Origin: Tritrichomonas foetus
Taxonomy: Eukaryota; Parabasalia; Tritrichomonadida; Tritrichomonadidae
Reading direction: 5' to 3'
DNA: 64,000 bases
Assembly (NCBI GenBank): GCA_001839685.1
Contig: MLAK01000593.1
Span: 193,299-257,298, forward strand
The notes beneath the pieces were generated by a model. That model was given only the letters and a program-made list of their open reading frames with translations, did not search any database and had not been told where the DNA came from. The position numbers and the translations under genes were made by a program. This document shows, piece by piece, positions 39,932 through 50,881 of this stretch (position 1 is its first letter; the number at the start of each line of letters is the position of its first letter).

Positions 39932-42364
39932 ATGCGAACCAACAGGTCGCCGCGTCGTCCGCAGACGCAGCTACTTGCAAACAGAGGCATCCTCACTAAA
40001 ATCAATCCAGTTGTTCGAAAAAAAGCGCAGCAAATGAATACTCAAGTTCCGCCTGAATGGGATGAAGAACATGCCCAAGCTTATCGTCTTCTTGTCGGTC
40101 CAAGGATAAACGATTATATAAAACATGAAGTTGAAGATAAAGGACCAGAAGAAATTCCACAGAAAGATTTAAAACAGCAAAAAAAAGAAAAATTATTATC
40201 AAAACTTGTTCCTTCACGTTTGAAGACGCCATATACGCCATTTCAAGTCACAAATGAAAGTCTTGAACAACTTTCGTACCCCCAGGATCTTCTTGTCCAA
40301 ATATTTCCATCAGATCAAAAACCAGGATTTGATTTACTTGCAAGAACTCAAAAACGATTCGGAAGGCAAAAGTCAAACATCGTAAAGCCATCATTTCAAG
40401 ACAAGTCAACAACACGAAGTGAAGCACGATCAGCATTATCTGCTTATGAAAGTGCGCGCATTTTTGGAACAGCCCCTCCGACTGCAAAAGTTGATGACAA
40501 AAATGCAGGCGAAGAATATATCGAAGAGGAGGAGGAGGAAGAAGAAGAAGAAAAGAAGGAAGCTCCTGTTGCGCAAGCCCAGCCTGAAGCAAATCAAATT
40601 ATTGAAGATGAGCCAGCAGGCATGAAACTTATGCGTTTAAAGAAAATGACCAAATTACGAATAGTTTTTTACATTTTACGTTGTTGGGCACACTATAACA
40701 TGAATGCACGAATCAAATCATTATTTTTGATTGATGTGAATGAAACAAAAATACAACTGAGTGTCTTTAGAAAGTGGCATATTTATGTAAAAAGGATTTT
40801 GGTTTTAAGGAGACTGAAAAAGCAAGTTCGTGAAGCTCATTCTTTTAACGAACTTCAAAAAAAGTGGATGATTTGGCGAAATATAACAAAAAAAGCTGTG
40901 ATGAATGCTAGAAAAGCTTCTAGAGCATTAGAAATACGAAATTCCAATTTATTAATAAAAACACTTCGTGAATTTAAAGATGTTGCACACAGCAGGAGAA
41001 TTTGTAGAAGAGGTATTGTCAGGAATTTTCGATATCAACATACAGGACCATTTCCAACAATTAACGCATACTATACAGAAAAAAGGGAGAAAACGTTACT
41101 TGCTTTACACCATAATTTTATCAAGAAAGCACCAAAGGTTATTTTGAAATGGCGAGTTTTTGTTTTAAGATCCCTTGAAGATAAAAGAAAAATTCAAGAA
41201 TGCGAGACATCAAAATCTAAAGTGTTGTTTTTACGATGGTTTAATATATATAGAAATCATTTTCATGAAAGAATTATGGTGGATTTACGTAAAGACACAC
41301 GAACATTCCAGATTAAACTAAGTGAAAATGAAAAAGAAGCGTCTGAGCGAGTTGAAAAAACCGTTATGGTTCAATTAGTTCGAGATCGTCAAGTTCTTAA
41401 CGCTAAATTAAATCAATTTGATCGATTATCAAATAATCATTTAGAAGCAGTTCTTCGAAGAAGAGATATGAGAAAACAAATTACCGAAACTACGAAAACA
41501 TATTTCCAACGTCAAGAAGAATTACTTCTTATTGATTATTATAAACAATCCGAAGAACAATCAAGAAAAGTTCGAGAACTTCGAATGCAATTAGCAGAAG
41601 GATTTTTATATCATCTTGGGAGAGCAGTTCGAAGTTATGATAATCAAATTGTTGCACAAACATTTTGTTTATCATTTCGAGTTTTATCTGAACCACTTGT
41701 TAATAATGCAGTTAGTTATTTTTATGAGAAACGACATCTTAAAACACTTGTTAATTCAGCTATTAAACAACGAAAAACACTTAAATCAATTGTTCAATGT
41801 GCTAAACTTTATCATTTTGGATATAGTTGGGGTCAATGGCGTAAATTTATTCAAAAAGCTAATTCTATGAGAACTAATGGATTAATGGAAACTATTCGAA
41901 GAAGAACGGAAGTTTTACAACTTTATCCATATTTCAATTGGGTTGAAATTCTTCCAGTTCGACCACCAAGACCATTAAAAGATGTTGAAACAATGTTTAA
42001 AGATTTACCACTTGTTTCAATTCAAAGGAAAGTTGCACGTGAAAGAGTTCATCATGTTAATGTTCGAATGATGCTTTTAAGAAGAAGAACACTTCGAGAT
42101 TTTTTACGTGCATTTGCATCTTATACACAAGAACAAATTGCAATTCGTGAAGTTATGAAATTATGTCGAAAACGTGCATCATTAAGATTAATAACACGTG
42201 CTTTTACTGGTTTTAAAATTATCTGGTTGAAAGATATGAATATTAATCCACGTTGTGAATCACTTGAAGATGAAATTAATTCTAATATTTCTGCATGGTA
42301 TCGTCATTTCTTCAGAGCACGTGTTCATCAAAAGAAAATTGTTGAAAAAATTCCTTTAACATGA
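39932..42364 (+). CDS. Sfi1-like coiled-coil/centrin-binding-type protein
   Basis: An 810-residue basic, largely helical protein. From about residue 245 to 470 spaced tryptophan motifs recur: ILRCWAHY, VFRKWHIYV, KKWMIWRN, LKWRVFVL and LRWFNIYR, separated by 30-60 residues. This is the pattern of Sfi1 centrin-binding repeats (hydrophobic-x-x-W helices), suggesting a role at the centrin-based mitotic/basal-body apparatus. A poly-Glu run (EEEYIEEEEEEE) sits near residue 195-210. A further helical region with IQ-like Arg-rich segments lies at residues 500-790. No catalytic motif. The last 985 bases are part of the inverted duplication (see repeats). Sfi1 assignment is by pattern and moderate; the N-terminal 180 residues are unrecognised. 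Confidence 0.6.
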   Translation: MRTNRSPRRPQTQLLANRGILTKINPVVRKKAQQMNTQVPPEWDEEHAQAYRLLVGPRINDYIKHEVEDKGPEEIPQKDLKQQKKEKLLSKLVPSRLKTPYTPFQVTNESLEQLSYPQDLLVQIFPSDQKPGFDLLARTQKRFGRQKSNIVKPSFQDKSTTRSEARSALSAYESARIFGTAPPTAKVDDKNAGEEYIEEEEEEEEEEKKEAPVAQAQPEANQIIEDEPAGMKLMRLKKMTKLRIVFYILRCWAHYNMNARIKSLFLIDVNETKIQLSVFRKWHIYVKRILVLRRLKKQVREAHSFNELQKKWMIWRNITKKAVMNARKASRALEIRNSNLLIKTLREFKDVAHSRRICRRGIVRNFRYQHTGPFPTINAYYTEKREKTLLALHHNFIKKAPKVILKWRVFVLRSLEDKRKIQECETSKSKVLFLRWFNIYRNHFHERIMVDLRKDTRTFQIKLSENEKEASERVEKTVMVQLVRDRQVLNAKLNQFDRLSNNHLEAVLRRRDMRKQITETTKTYFQRQEELLLIDYYKQSEEQSRKVRELRMQLAEGFLYHLGRAVRSYDNQIVAQTFCLSFRVLSEPLVNNAVSYFYEKRHLKTLVNSAIKQRKTLKSIVQCAKLYHFGYSWGQWRKFIQKANSMRTNGLMETIRRRTEVLQLYPYFNWVEILPVRPPRPLKDVETMFKDLPLVSIQRKVARERVHHVNVRMMLLRRRTLRDFLRAFASYTQEQIAIREVMKLCRKRASLRLITRAFTGFKIIWLKDMNINPRCESLEDEINSNISAWYRHFFRARVHQKKIVEKIPLT

Positions 42365-42888
42365 AAATCACTTCAAATCACTTCAAATCATAACAATCAA
42401 TAAAATCAATAAAACCATGTAAACAATCATGTAAAAAATCACCTAAAAAATAAAATCAACAAATAAAGACAATAAAAAATCATGGAATGAAAGAAATTAA
42501 ATTTTATCTATTGTTCTTAAAGTATGGAAAATAGGAAGATAATTGATTTTTTTTTTTTGTGTTTTCAAAACAATAAATATAGATGAGGGGAAAAGAAAAG
42601 AAAAGGAAAGAAACTTCAAAAAGTGAACCAAAATGAACAACGAAAAAATGAAAAAATATTTGATGAAAACAGAAATCAAAAATCAAAAATCGAAAAGTCG
42701 AAAGAAAAAGGACAAAAAGACAAAATAAGAAAATAAGAAAAGTAATCATTTATTTGAATAAACTGTTTGATTAATAGAATATCTCTATAATTATGTCTTT
42801 TCAATGTCTCATTATATAAAAAAAGAAAAAAAGAGAAAAGAAAAGAAAAGAAAAAAGAAAAGTAAAATGGTAATAAAAGCAAATTTGT
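42365..42888. other. 3'-to-3' intergenic between Sfi1-like gene and RPL13A copy 1
   Basis: About 520 bases, purine-rich on the plus strand (AAAGAAAAG runs at about 42580-42860), forming the two 3' flanks. The same region recurs inverted at 51497-52008 with scattered substitutions. No gene. Confidence 0.5.
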
Positions 42889-43503
42889 TTATTCAATGTA
42901 TTCGTCAAGGAATTTAACGGCAGCGGCACCAAGTTGTTTGTTGGCTGCAGCAAGAGCTTGTTGCTTTTGTGCATGTTGTTTCTTGCTTTCTGAATACCTT
43001 TCGGCTGAACGTGCTTGTCTCTTTTCTTCAAGGGATTTGACAATGTTGCCATATTTCCATCCAAAGGTGGTGGCAATCTTTCCAAGGGAGGTGGTTGGAC
43101 GTTCGCGGTGGATCGAAATCACACGAAGAGCGTGTGGAACAACAAGTTTGGCACAATGTTCATATTTTGGTGGAACACCTTCGAAAACTTTCAAGTTAGC
43201 AAATGCTGCTGCACCACGAGCTGTCTTGTAGTTGCACATGCCACGAACTGTACGAAGGAACATTTCGCTTGGTGCACGTTGGTGGAATGGACCATCACGT
43301 GGGTTTGTGTTTGTTGTTTTGTTTAAGAAACGGCGGTACTTGTGATAGTTGAACTTGTGATCTCCGTTTGTGACGATGTCTTCGGCACGAATGACGACAA
43401 TGCGTTTTCCATTGAGTAATTGTTTAGCGATAGCAGCTGAAAGGCGACCAGCTACGTGACCTTTTCCGTCAATGACGATTGGAGCAGACATGAGAAAGGC
43501 CAT
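42889..43503 (-). CDS. RPL13A: 60S ribosomal protein uL13 (RPL13A), copy 1
   Basis: A 204-residue protein of the cytosolic large subunit (human RPL13A 203). Hallmarks: IDGKGHVAGRLSAAIAKQLLNGK, NTNPRDGPFHQRAPSEMF (abbreviated to landmarks), RTVRGM, KVFEGVPPKY and a Lys/Arg/Gln-rich C-terminal helix. ATG at 43503 gives MAFLMSAP; the second ATG (43491) gives MSAPIV and would fit archaeal/eukaryal starts just as well. Upstream, ACGGTTATAT abuts the ATG and is shared by all four copies. The stop overlaps TAAA. Divergent to copy 2 with a 676-base shared promoter region. Protein identical to copies 2, 3 and 4. Confidence 0.96.
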   Translation of the reverse strand: MAFLMSAPIVIDGKGHVAGRLSAAIAKQLLNGKRIVVIRAEDIVTNGDHKFNYHKYRRFLNKTTNTNPRDGPFHQRAPSEMFLRTVRGMCNYKTARGAAAFANLKVFEGVPPKYEHCAKLVVPHALRVISIHRERPTTSLGKIATTFGWKYGNIVKSLEEKRQARSAERYSESKKQHAQKQQALAAANKQLGAAAVKFLDEYIE

Positions 43504-44179
43504 ATATAACCGTCAACTCTTTATCGTCCAAACAAAAAAAAATTCCATTCAAAATTATTTATAACCATTTCCTTATTAAAATGTGATGAAAACACTTAAA
43601 GATGGTTATATTTTGATTTGAATTAATATCTGTTTGATTTCTCTTCCAATTTCTTTGTCATTTTTAATTCGATTGATGAAAAGAAATTATTTCACAAATT
43701 TGACTCTAAACTTATTCTTCTCTTCTTCCTCTTCTTCTATTATTTTATTGCTTTTTGCTTTTTTTTTTTTTTAATTTTTTAATTTTTAATTTTTATATTT
43801 GTTTCCTGCATAGAAGTATCATCATTATGTTAAATATATCTTCAAAATGATTATTATAAATATTGAACGATTTATTGATGAAATTTTAAAAATGTTTTAT
43901 CATTGAAGTTTTATGATCGAATTCTCGATAATGAGAATTACAAATTTTAATTTCTATATTAATCATTCAGGAAATGCCAAAAGTTAAAAATAATTTTTCT
44001 CATTTTTCTTTTTTGCTTTCTTTCTTTCTCTTTTCCCTTTCTCTTTCTTTCTTTCTTTCTTTGTATGATATAACTTTTTGAAGATATAAATAGTTTGATT
44101 TTAAGAATCTTTATACCAAATAAGAATTGAAATTTGCAATTTCGAAAAATCATTTTTGAGAGCAGTTTTACGGTTATAT
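43504..44179. promoter_or_regulatory. Shared divergent promoter region of RPL13A copies 1 and 2
   Basis: 676 bases between divergent start codons. Both ends carry ACGGTTATATATG at the ATG. The interior has a T-rich block near 43720-43800 (14 T run) and a CTTTCTTTCTTTC tract near 44015-44063. The same sequence, same length and same orientation, occurs at 50206-50881. Confidence 0.75.
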
Positions 44180-44794
44180 ATGGCCTTTCTCATGTCTGCT
44201 CCAATCGTCATTGACGGAAAAGGTCACGTAGCTGGTCGCCTTTCAGCTGCTATCGCTAAACAATTACTCAATGGAAAACGCATTGTCGTCATTCGTGCCG
44301 AAGACATCGTCACAAACGGAGATCACAAGTTCAACTATCACAAGTACCGCCGTTTCTTAAACAAAACAACAAACACAAACCCACGTGATGGTCCATTCCA
44401 CCAACGTGCACCAAGCGAAATGTTCCTTCGTACAGTTCGTGGCATGTGCAACTACAAGACAGCTCGTGGTGCAGCAGCATTTGCTAACTTGAAAGTTTTC
44501 GAAGGTGTTCCACCAAAATATGAACATTGTGCCAAACTTGTTGTTCCACACGCTCTTCGTGTGATTTCGATCCACCGCGAACGTCCAACCACCTCCCTTG
44601 GAAAGATTGCCACCACCTTTGGATGGAAATATGGCAACATTGTCAAATCCCTTGAAGAAAAGAGACAAGCACGTTCAGCCGAAAGGTATTCAGAAAGCAA
44701 GAAACAACATGCACAAAAGCAACAAGCTCTTGCTGCAGCCAACAAACAACTTGGTGCCGCTGCCGTTAAATTCCTTGACGAATACATTGAATAA
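44180..44794 (+). CDS. RPL13A: 60S ribosomal protein uL13 (RPL13A), copy 2
   Basis: Encodes the same 204-residue protein as copy 1 in inverted orientation. The ATG is taken at 44180; an upstream in-frame extension begins with TTG and is ignored. Inverted identity with copy 1 runs from ACGGTTATAT before the ATG to about 13 bases after the stop (AACAAATTTGCTT). After that, the 3' flanks differ: this copy has the TTCTTTTTTCAC-type flank, copy 1 the TTTATTACC-type flank. The shared identity implies recent duplication or ongoing gene conversion. Confidence 0.96.
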   Translation: MAFLMSAPIVIDGKGHVAGRLSAAIAKQLLNGKRIVVIRAEDIVTNGDHKFNYHKYRRFLNKTTNTNPRDGPFHQRAPSEMFLRTVRGMCNYKTARGAAAFANLKVFEGVPPKYEHCAKLVVPHALRVISIHRERPTTSLGKIATTFGWKYGNIVKSLEEKRQARSAERYSESKKQHAQKQQALAAANKQLGAAAVKFLDEYIE

Positions 44795-46619
44795 ACAAAT
44801 TTGCTTCTTTTTTCACTTTTTTTTCCTCATCCATCTCTCATTTATTTTTTATTTTTTATTTTTCATTCTTCTTTCTTCATTATTTTGTTTTTATTTCTGT
44901 TTATGATTTTGCATTTCAAAATCAAATTGATCTTCCCTTTTTCAGTTTTGTCACAAAACTTTTGTGTTTTATCTTTCACTATTGAAGGCTTTATTTTTAC
45001 ATTTATATATTTTCCTTCTTCTTCTTCTTTTTCTTCATCTTTTTGGCTTCCTTATTCCTGAATTTCTTTATTATAAAATCTATTCAATCTTCTCTTTCCG
45101 ATTTTATTTCCAACTATAATAGACTTCCAAAACATATCGAAGCAACCATATGATCCTCATGATTTTTCATTTCTTTCCCAGTGTTGAGACTTTTTGTACT
45201 CATTCGTTATATTTTTTTGAAAGATTAAACGAACTGAGTTCTGTCTTATTGGTTCATTTATTTAATCAATTTGATTGATAAATTATCATACAATAAACTT
45301 CATTTCTTCAAGAATCAATTCAACCTGTTTTGACTGCTCTAATTTTGGCTTGGGCTTGAATCATTAATTATAAAAAAAGTCTTCAATTCATGAAAGAAGA
45401 AATCATTTTTAAAAACAATGTGGTTTTAATTTATGTCAATAAATCGATAAAGTTTGGATAATAATGTGTTTTCTAGACTAATATCGAATCATTTATTTCA
45501 TAAAATGTCGAATTATTTCTTCTTTATCATTTTTTTATTTTCTTCAATCTTAATATCTTTTCCAATGATAGATTTTTCTTTGTGTTCTGAAACATTGGTG
45601 AATTAATCTTCTTGTATCTTCAGTACTTGTTTAATTTATCCAAGGGAGTAAACTATTCACTCATCATTTTATTTTTCTTTTCTACAAACTGTTATTAGCT
45701 CTTTTTTGAAATATGTAAAATAATATGGCCGTGATTTGGTTTCTAGAATAGAGGAAGAATTGACCAAAAAATAAGTGTTGCAATGATAACAATTGAAAGT
45801 GAGAAATTCCCTTATTGCCTGTAATAAATTAATGGAAGCTTTTCATTCTATTGATGAAGATAATTTTGTTTATTAATCAATCAGAAAAATCCCATTAAGA
45901 ATGACAAGACTGATTAGGAATTTTTTGGAGATAATTTTTAGTGCATTTTCATTAGAGGCATAACTTCATCAATCGATAACTGTAAGCGCAATTTTTGATC
46001 CCATTGAGAAATATGAACTGTAATTCAATGGAAAACGCCAGACATTTGTATTTATGAGGAAGATTGAAAAATTAATAAACACAATCAGAAGTAATGAGAC
46101 AAATATTCGAAGTTCATGATCAATAAACAACATTTAAATAAAGAGACATTTATGAATAATAGCCCAACTCAAAAAGATATTTGGCATTTGCTTTTTCCTG
46201 GTAAATAACTCGTAACTAGGGTCAATTTTTGTTAACTCTATCAATATATCACTCGTTTATTAATTTAGATTCTTATTTATCAATCTCCCTATTGTAATAA
46301 TTGGAAATTACTTGTTACCTCATGATTTATTACTGCATCTTTCAGATGATTTTCAATCTGCAAAATATTTTAATATCAGTTTCCTATCATTCGGATAAAA
46401 ATATAAAATTTGACCAAAAGTTACGACTAATTATTAGGAGAATAAATCATGAACATTATTGAAAAGACAGTTGAAGTAAACAAAGAGAATAAATTGCAGA
46501 GAAAACAATATAATCAACTTTATTTCATATGAGAAAGACTTAGTAAACCAATAAGAACCAAAATTTCCAAGAAATCACAAAAAATAGGCTTACAAAATAA
46601 CTAATCAGGAGAAAGAAAG

Positions 46620-46652
<33 letters not shown>

Positions 46653-49590
46653 AGCAGCATTTAAATCACGAAAGGAATCAAAGGATGAAAATTCGTATTG
46701 CCTTGGAGAGATATAGAGTTTGAATTATCAAGAGACGAGTATTTCACATATCTAATAAACCATTAACAACCTTCTCCATTAAAAAAGAGAGTATTGGCAG
46801 TTTTTTCTTGATAGCTACAAAGAAAAATTGTGTAATTCGTAAAAATTATGAACAATTATCCATGATTTTTCAAATATATTGGGGATTATCACATGCCAAT
46901 AGTTTAAATGAAAATGTAAAGGATAATGTTAAATTAGAGTTAAAAATGTGATCGAACAAATTAATAAAGGCGACCTTGTTGTTTCTTTGAATATCTTAAT
47001 ATGATCACATTTTATGTGTTATAAAACAAAGCTCAGAAGAAAATAATGACTGTCAAAAGATTTCAGAGTTAAAACATGAAGTCAAAGATCGAACAGTTTT
47101 TCTAAACGTATACCGTACGTTTAACAATTCGGAAGAAGTGAAATAAGATCAGTTGTGTGATTTCTTATATATTAAGGGGAAATTATGTGGTTCTTTTGTT
47201 TGGAAAACCACTGTAATTTTTGACATTCAACATGCACTTTAATATGTGTCACCACAACTACCAATATTTTCACATCAAATTAATAGACTATCCAATGATG
47301 GAGGAAGAACCATCGTAATCATTGTTAGCAGTTATAATTCCAACCATATCGATTAAATCTTGAGGGATAAAAACAGATCTACCTCTAAAATATCATTCTC
47401 ATTTTTATTTGTTGAATGTCGAATTATTGATTGGAATAGAAATATCGTTATTCATACGCAGTCATATTATTAATGAATTTGTGGATAATAGAAAACCATA
47501 CACTGAGCTGTAACTTAGTTTTCACAAGGATGTTTGGCAAATCGTGAATGAATAATCAAAAATTAAATTCCATCATTATCGAAACAATAAAAAAGGTTTC
47601 AATATTGCAGCAAACTTTGCATGTATCAATTTCCTTACTCATACAATGGTCACACCAAAATTAATCTAATTTAGATGGTTGTGAAATCTTTTCCATATTT
47701 TAAGTATGAAAGAAAATATTTAAAAGCATTCAATCACTGATTTCTGAAGCAATACGATTCTCGATAGTGTCAATAAATGTTATTCTGTAAGAAGCAAAAT
47801 ATTCAACCAAAAAACTGTATCGAGACTGAATCTTTATACAGCAAGCAAATCCAAAGCTATCCACAGTCTCCATTGAGTTAAAAGGAATGAGTCATATAAA
47901 TACGGTGTTCTCAGCACATTACTACGAGGAAATGGCTTTTCTTTTGTGAGATCTTTTTCTTATCTGAGTAAATATTGGGTAGTAAGAAATGGTAGATATC
48001 AATGGCCATCGAGTAGAGTCTTTTCTCATAAACATCATATATTGAAGTAGATATTCATTAAAGATGAACCAATTCATTCTCCCCTGTGGGTAATTATAGA
48101 TATTGCGAATTGTTTCCCTCTGGTTCCAATAAAATGACAAACTAAATTTTAATAATATATTTTATTTGGCGGAAATTTTAAAAATACCTCAAAGAAATTA
48201 GTTATTTTGTCATTTATTTTTCATCACCATATATTGCCATCTCTAGTTTTTTGAAAAAAGTGATATCTGTTCCTTTTTTATCAAAAAGCAAAGTACTTTT
48301 CAGATAAACATTCGGTTTCTTATTATCACAGAGAAAAACACGGATTTATTTCTTGGTTTATCATGTAAAAGTACACAACCTGGAAATACGTTTATTTTCA
48401 TTAAATGAACTGAACTTTTTCGAATCTTGGAAACAACTTCCCGACTCTCTGATGCTTAATTTACAGCAACGAATTTTTGCTGAATAGATCTCAACCAATA
48501 AAAAATGCCAAAATTCGCTTGATTACTATTTTCGAAATTACACGTTATTTCTAAAATCTCCAGGCAGATGAAAGATTTAGCCCTTTCCACTAGATCAAAG
48601 AGTTACTCAAATATTTCTCTATATTATCCCTACTATGTGGACAATTTTATCGAATTTATCTTGCAATACACCAATTTTATTGAATTTGAATTTTCCGAAA
48701 GATTGATGCTTAGATTTTTTTTCAAACTTTGCCAACATGCACAATTTCGTCAGAATGTATTAACATCGATTTATAAAGCATTTTCGTCTTTTGGTTGTCG
48801 AGAATTACGTTCTCAAAAAAAATTCGATATTTGATCAAAATCTAATGAACCAATTGTATTCAACTCACACAAAATCATGAACATTCTTATTAATAAAGAA
48901 GGAAATTGAATTTAATTCTGAAATTATTTGAGAATCTTATTTTTTGGGCATAATTTTTTTTTCTTTCTTAANCTCTCAAAAATCAAGGATATGTCGCATA
49001 TGTGTGGGAAAAAAGTAGATTTTCATTTTCAATGGAATAGACGATTATAATGTATTCAAAACAATAAGTATTTCTAAAAAAATTGCTTTTTTTATTAAAT
49101 CGAAGAATATCTCAAAAATAAAAAGACAAAATCTTTTAATATTTTGGATATATTATTTTTTAATTATGCTAATTATATGGAGAAAATATAAATAAAATCA
49201 TAAGCGTAGAAGCATAGGTTGTGTACTTTTTATCATGTTTGGCAAAGTTGGAAACAAACGCAAGAAATGAACAGAAATAAAATTGGAAAGAGAAGATTGA
49301 ATAGATTTTATAATAAAGAAATTCAGGAATAAGGAAGCCAAAAAGAAGAAAAAGAAGAAGAAGAAGGAAAATATAAAAATATAAAAATAAAGCTTTCAAT
49401 AGTGAAAGAAAAAAAAAGCACAAAAGTTTTGTGACAAAACTGAAAAAGGGAAGATCAATTTGATTTTGAAATGCAAAATCATAAACAGAAATAAAAACAA
49501 AATAATGAAGAAAGAAGAATGAAAAATAAAAAATAAAAAATAAATGAGAGATGGATGAGGAAAAAAAAGTGAAAAAAGAAGCAAATTTGT
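44795..49590. other. Central spacer and inner arm ends of the inverted duplication
   Basis: About 4.8 kb. 44795-45108 and 49276-49590 are the matching inner arm ends. The unique part, 45109-49275, is AT-rich with stops in all frames. It holds a run of about 33 A at 46619-46650, one N at 48972 and small open frames at 48568-48834 (+, 88 codons) and 47922-48140 (-). I recognise no gene family, RNA or transposon ends. It may contain decayed sequence from an inserted element. Confidence 0.5.
48568..48834 (+). CDS. Small hypothetical open frame in the spacer (doubtful)
   Basis: An 88-codon frame with ATG at 48568. It shows Phe/Tyr-rich helices (NFIEFILQYTNFIEFEFSERLM), then LRFFFKLCQHAQFRQN and a final SFGCRELRSQKKFDI. 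It looks more protein-like than most chance frames here (Cys/His/Arg use) and might be a fragment of a larger degraded gene, such as the end of a trichomonad gene family member. No homology recognised; no initiator. Confidence 0.25.
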   Translation: MKDLALSTRSKSYSNISLYYPYYVDNFIEFILQYTNFIEFEFSERLMLRFFFKLCQHAQFRQNVLTSIYKAFSSFGCRELRSQKKFDI

Positions 49591-50205
49591 TTATTCAATG
49601 TATTCGTCAAGGAATTTAACGGCAGCGGCACCAAGTTGTTTGTTGGCTGCAGCAAGAGCTTGTTGCTTTTGTGCATGTTGTTTCTTGCTTTCTGAATACC
49701 TTTCGGCTGAACGTGCTTGTCTCTTTTCTTCAAGGGATTTGACAATGTTGCCATATTTCCATCCAAAGGTGGTGGCAATCTTTCCAAGGGAGGTGGTTGG
49801 ACGTTCGCGGTGGATCGAAATCACACGAAGAGCGTGTGGAACAACAAGTTTGGCACAATGTTCATATTTTGGTGGAACACCTTCGAAAACTTTCAAGTTA
49901 GCAAATGCTGCTGCACCACGAGCTGTCTTGTAGTTGCACATGCCACGAACTGTACGAAGGAACATTTCGCTTGGTGCACGTTGGTGGAATGGACCATCAC
50001 GTGGGTTTGTGTTTGTTGTTTTGTTTAAGAAACGGCGGTACTTGTGATAGTTGAACTTGTGATCTCCGTTTGTGACGATGTCTTCGGCACGAATGACGAC
50101 AATGCGTTTTCCATTGAGTAATTGTTTAGCGATAGCAGCTGAAAGGCGACCAGCTACGTGACCTTTTCCGTCAATGACGATTGGAGCAGACATGAGAAAG
50201 GCCAT
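49591..50205 (-). CDS. RPL13A: 60S ribosomal protein uL13 (RPL13A), copy 3
   Basis: Identical protein to copies 1, 2 and 4 (204 residues, ATG 50205). The 3' flank (left of 49591) is the TTCTTTTTTCAC-type flank that belongs to copy 2 in the left arm. The 5' flank is the promoter side that belongs to copy 1 in the left arm. This mixed pairing is the evidence for the flipped core. Confidence 0.96.
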   Translation of the reverse strand: MAFLMSAPIVIDGKGHVAGRLSAAIAKQLLNGKRIVVIRAEDIVTNGDHKFNYHKYRRFLNKTTNTNPRDGPFHQRAPSEMFLRTVRGMCNYKTARGAAAFANLKVFEGVPPKYEHCAKLVVPHALRVISIHRERPTTSLGKIATTFGWKYGNIVKSLEEKRQARSAERYSESKKQHAQKQQALAAANKQLGAAAVKFLDEYIE

Positions 50206-50881
50206 ATATAACCGTCAACTCTTTATCGTCCAAACAAAAAAAAATTCCATTCAAAATTATTTATAACCATTTCCTTATTAAAATGTGATGAAAACACTTA
50301 AAGATGGTTATATTTTGATTTGAATTAATATCTGTTTGATTTCTCTTCCAATTTCTTTGTCATTTTTAATTCGATTGATGAAAAGAAATTATTTCACAAA
50401 TTTGACTCTAAACTTATTCTTCTCTTCTTCCTCTTCTTCTATTATTTTATTGCTTTTTGCTTTTTTTTTTTTTTAATTTTTTAATTTTTAATTTTTATAT
50501 TTGTTTCCTGCATAGAAGTATCATCATTATGTTAAATATATCTTCAAAATGATTATTATAAATATTGAACGATTTATTGATGAAATTTTAAAAATGTTTT
50601 ATCATTGAAGTTTTATGATCGAATTCTCGATAATGAGAATTACAAATTTTAATTTCTATATTAATCATTCAGGAAATGCCAAAAGTTAAAAATAATTTTT
50701 CTCATTTTTCTTTTTTGCTTTCTTTCTTTCTCTTTTCCCTTTCTCTTTCTTTCTTTCTTTCTTTGTATGATATAACTTTTTGAAGATATAAATAGTTTGA
50801 TTTTAAGAATCTTTATACCAAATAAGAATTGAAATTTGCAATTTCGAAAAATCATTTTTGAGAGCAGTTTTACGGTTATAT
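50206..50881. promoter_or_regulatory. Shared divergent promoter region of RPL13A copies 3 and 4
   Basis: 676 bases, same sequence and orientation as 43504-44179 (offset 6702), including the 14-T run and the CTTTC tract. Within an inverted arm it would have been expected to be reversed. Confidence 0.75.

Larger units (their letters stand above)
41379..45108 (+). repeat. Left arm of the large inverted duplication
   Basis: From about 41379 (inside the Sfi1-like gene) to about 45108, this matches the reverse complement of 49276-52994, with a few substitutions and indels in noncoding DNA and none seen in the encoded proteins. Position pairs sum to about 94385 near the centre and 94373 at the outer ends. 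Exception: the RPL13A-flanked core 42889-44794 is in direct orientation. Confidence 0.9.

Noticed and set aside
46619..46650. Poly-A run as a retrotransposon tail
   Set aside because: No reverse transcriptase or target-site duplication seen next to it; homopolymer runs are common in this AT-rich genome.
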